From the NCBI GenBank assembly GCA_022600335.1, contig JAHZKN010000037.1:1-5530 (forward strand): a DNA stretch of 5,530 bases, in the 5' to 3' direction. Positions 5,327 through 5,530 of the stretch are shown piece by piece (positions within the stretch are counted from its first letter, which is position 1; the number at the start of each line of letters is the position of its first letter). A program made the position numbers and the translations under genes. The DNA comes from Alphaproteobacteria bacterium (GTDB lineage Bacteria; Pseudomonadota; Alphaproteobacteria; Rhizobiales; Hyphomicrobiaceae). A model generated the notes under the pieces. The model had not been told where the DNA came from, searched no databases, and saw only the letters and a list, made by a program, of their open reading frames with translations.

Positions 5327-5530
5327 TCAAGACGGTGTGCTTTTTCCAATTGTTATTAGGAGGGCCATAAAACCGAACATCTGGAAACAGATCACCATTA
5401 GCAACAACGAGGTATTTGTTGCCACGCGCATCTCAGGCAAAAAAATGTAATTAATGCCTTTATAGCGGGCTAGCTTGTTTGAAGAAAAAAGAATGTGACT
5501 GGACTTACCAAGAACATTTATGATTGCGAC
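5327..5530 (-). CDS. Partial ORF entering from the right edge, C-terminal membrane segment
   Basis: Reading the minus strand from the right edge, one frame stays open for 67 codons to a TGA at 5327-5329, so the 5' end would lie outside the window. The visible peptide has a polar first half (KSSHILFSSNKLARYKG, then INYIFLPEMR) and a hydrophobic segment of about 20 residues (LLLMVICFQMFGFMALLITI) ending in GKSTPS. Inside it an ATG at 5431 would give a separate 34-residue single-span peptide, but only a weak CTGAG lies before it. I recognise no family. The stop sits directly before the ribosome site of the next small membrane ORF. The frame is AT-rich, so chance openness is possible and confidence is limited. 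Confidence 0.35.
   Translation of the reverse strand, partial: VAIINVLGKSSHILFSSNKLARYKGINYIFLPEMRVATNTSLLLMVICFQMFGFMALLITIGKSTPS

Noticed and set aside
5238..5450. A 70-codon plus-strand frame near the right edge.
   Set aside because: It is antisense to the two minus-strand membrane ORFs and lacks a ribosome site; the minus-strand reading has better spacing and translation signals.

Overview
The window looks like chromosomal DNA of an alphaproteobacterium, probably of the order Hyphomicrobiales (Rhizobiales). Three things suggest this: a proteobacterial-type ClpB; a small secreted protein of a kind I recall from rhizobial relatives; and, just after that gene, a two-palindrome intergenic element resembling the dispersed repeats of rhizobial genomes. 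The assignment rests on recall and cannot be narrowed to a genus from the sequence alone.

Layout. Positions 65-2665 (+) encode a complete ClpB disaggregase with a strong ribosome binding site and a clear intrinsic terminator at 2764-2796. After a gap of about 350 bases, 3014-3490 (+) encodes a 158-residue exported protein with an Arg-rich linker and a CHAP/NlpC-P60-like C-terminal region. It is followed by three successive hairpins (3498-3526, 3554-3587, 3620-3651); the first two form the repeat element and the third looks like a terminator. On the minus strand, converging on these hairpins, lies a small predicted lipoprotein (3672-4130). Upstream of it is a stand-alone cyclic-nucleotide-binding-domain protein (4321-4815, minus; start corrected to the Met with a good Shine-Dalgarno). 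From about 4816 to 5151 the DNA is non-coding but structured: several inverted repeats and an imperfect tandem repeat of about 47-base period. At the right edge, also on the minus strand, two unrecognised ORFs sit 13 bases apart: a partial one entering from outside the window (5327-5530) and a 53-residue single-span membrane protein (5152-5313).

How the genes fit together. No shared pathway is visible. ClpB is a housekeeping stress gene. The other genes look like individually transcribed envelope or signalling genes, except for the two small membrane ORFs, which are arranged like an operon. No CRISPR, tRNA, rRNA, transposase, integrase or defence-system gene is seen. I found no convincing new multi-gene system; the least explained parts are the right-edge membrane ORFs and the structured non-coding block next to them.
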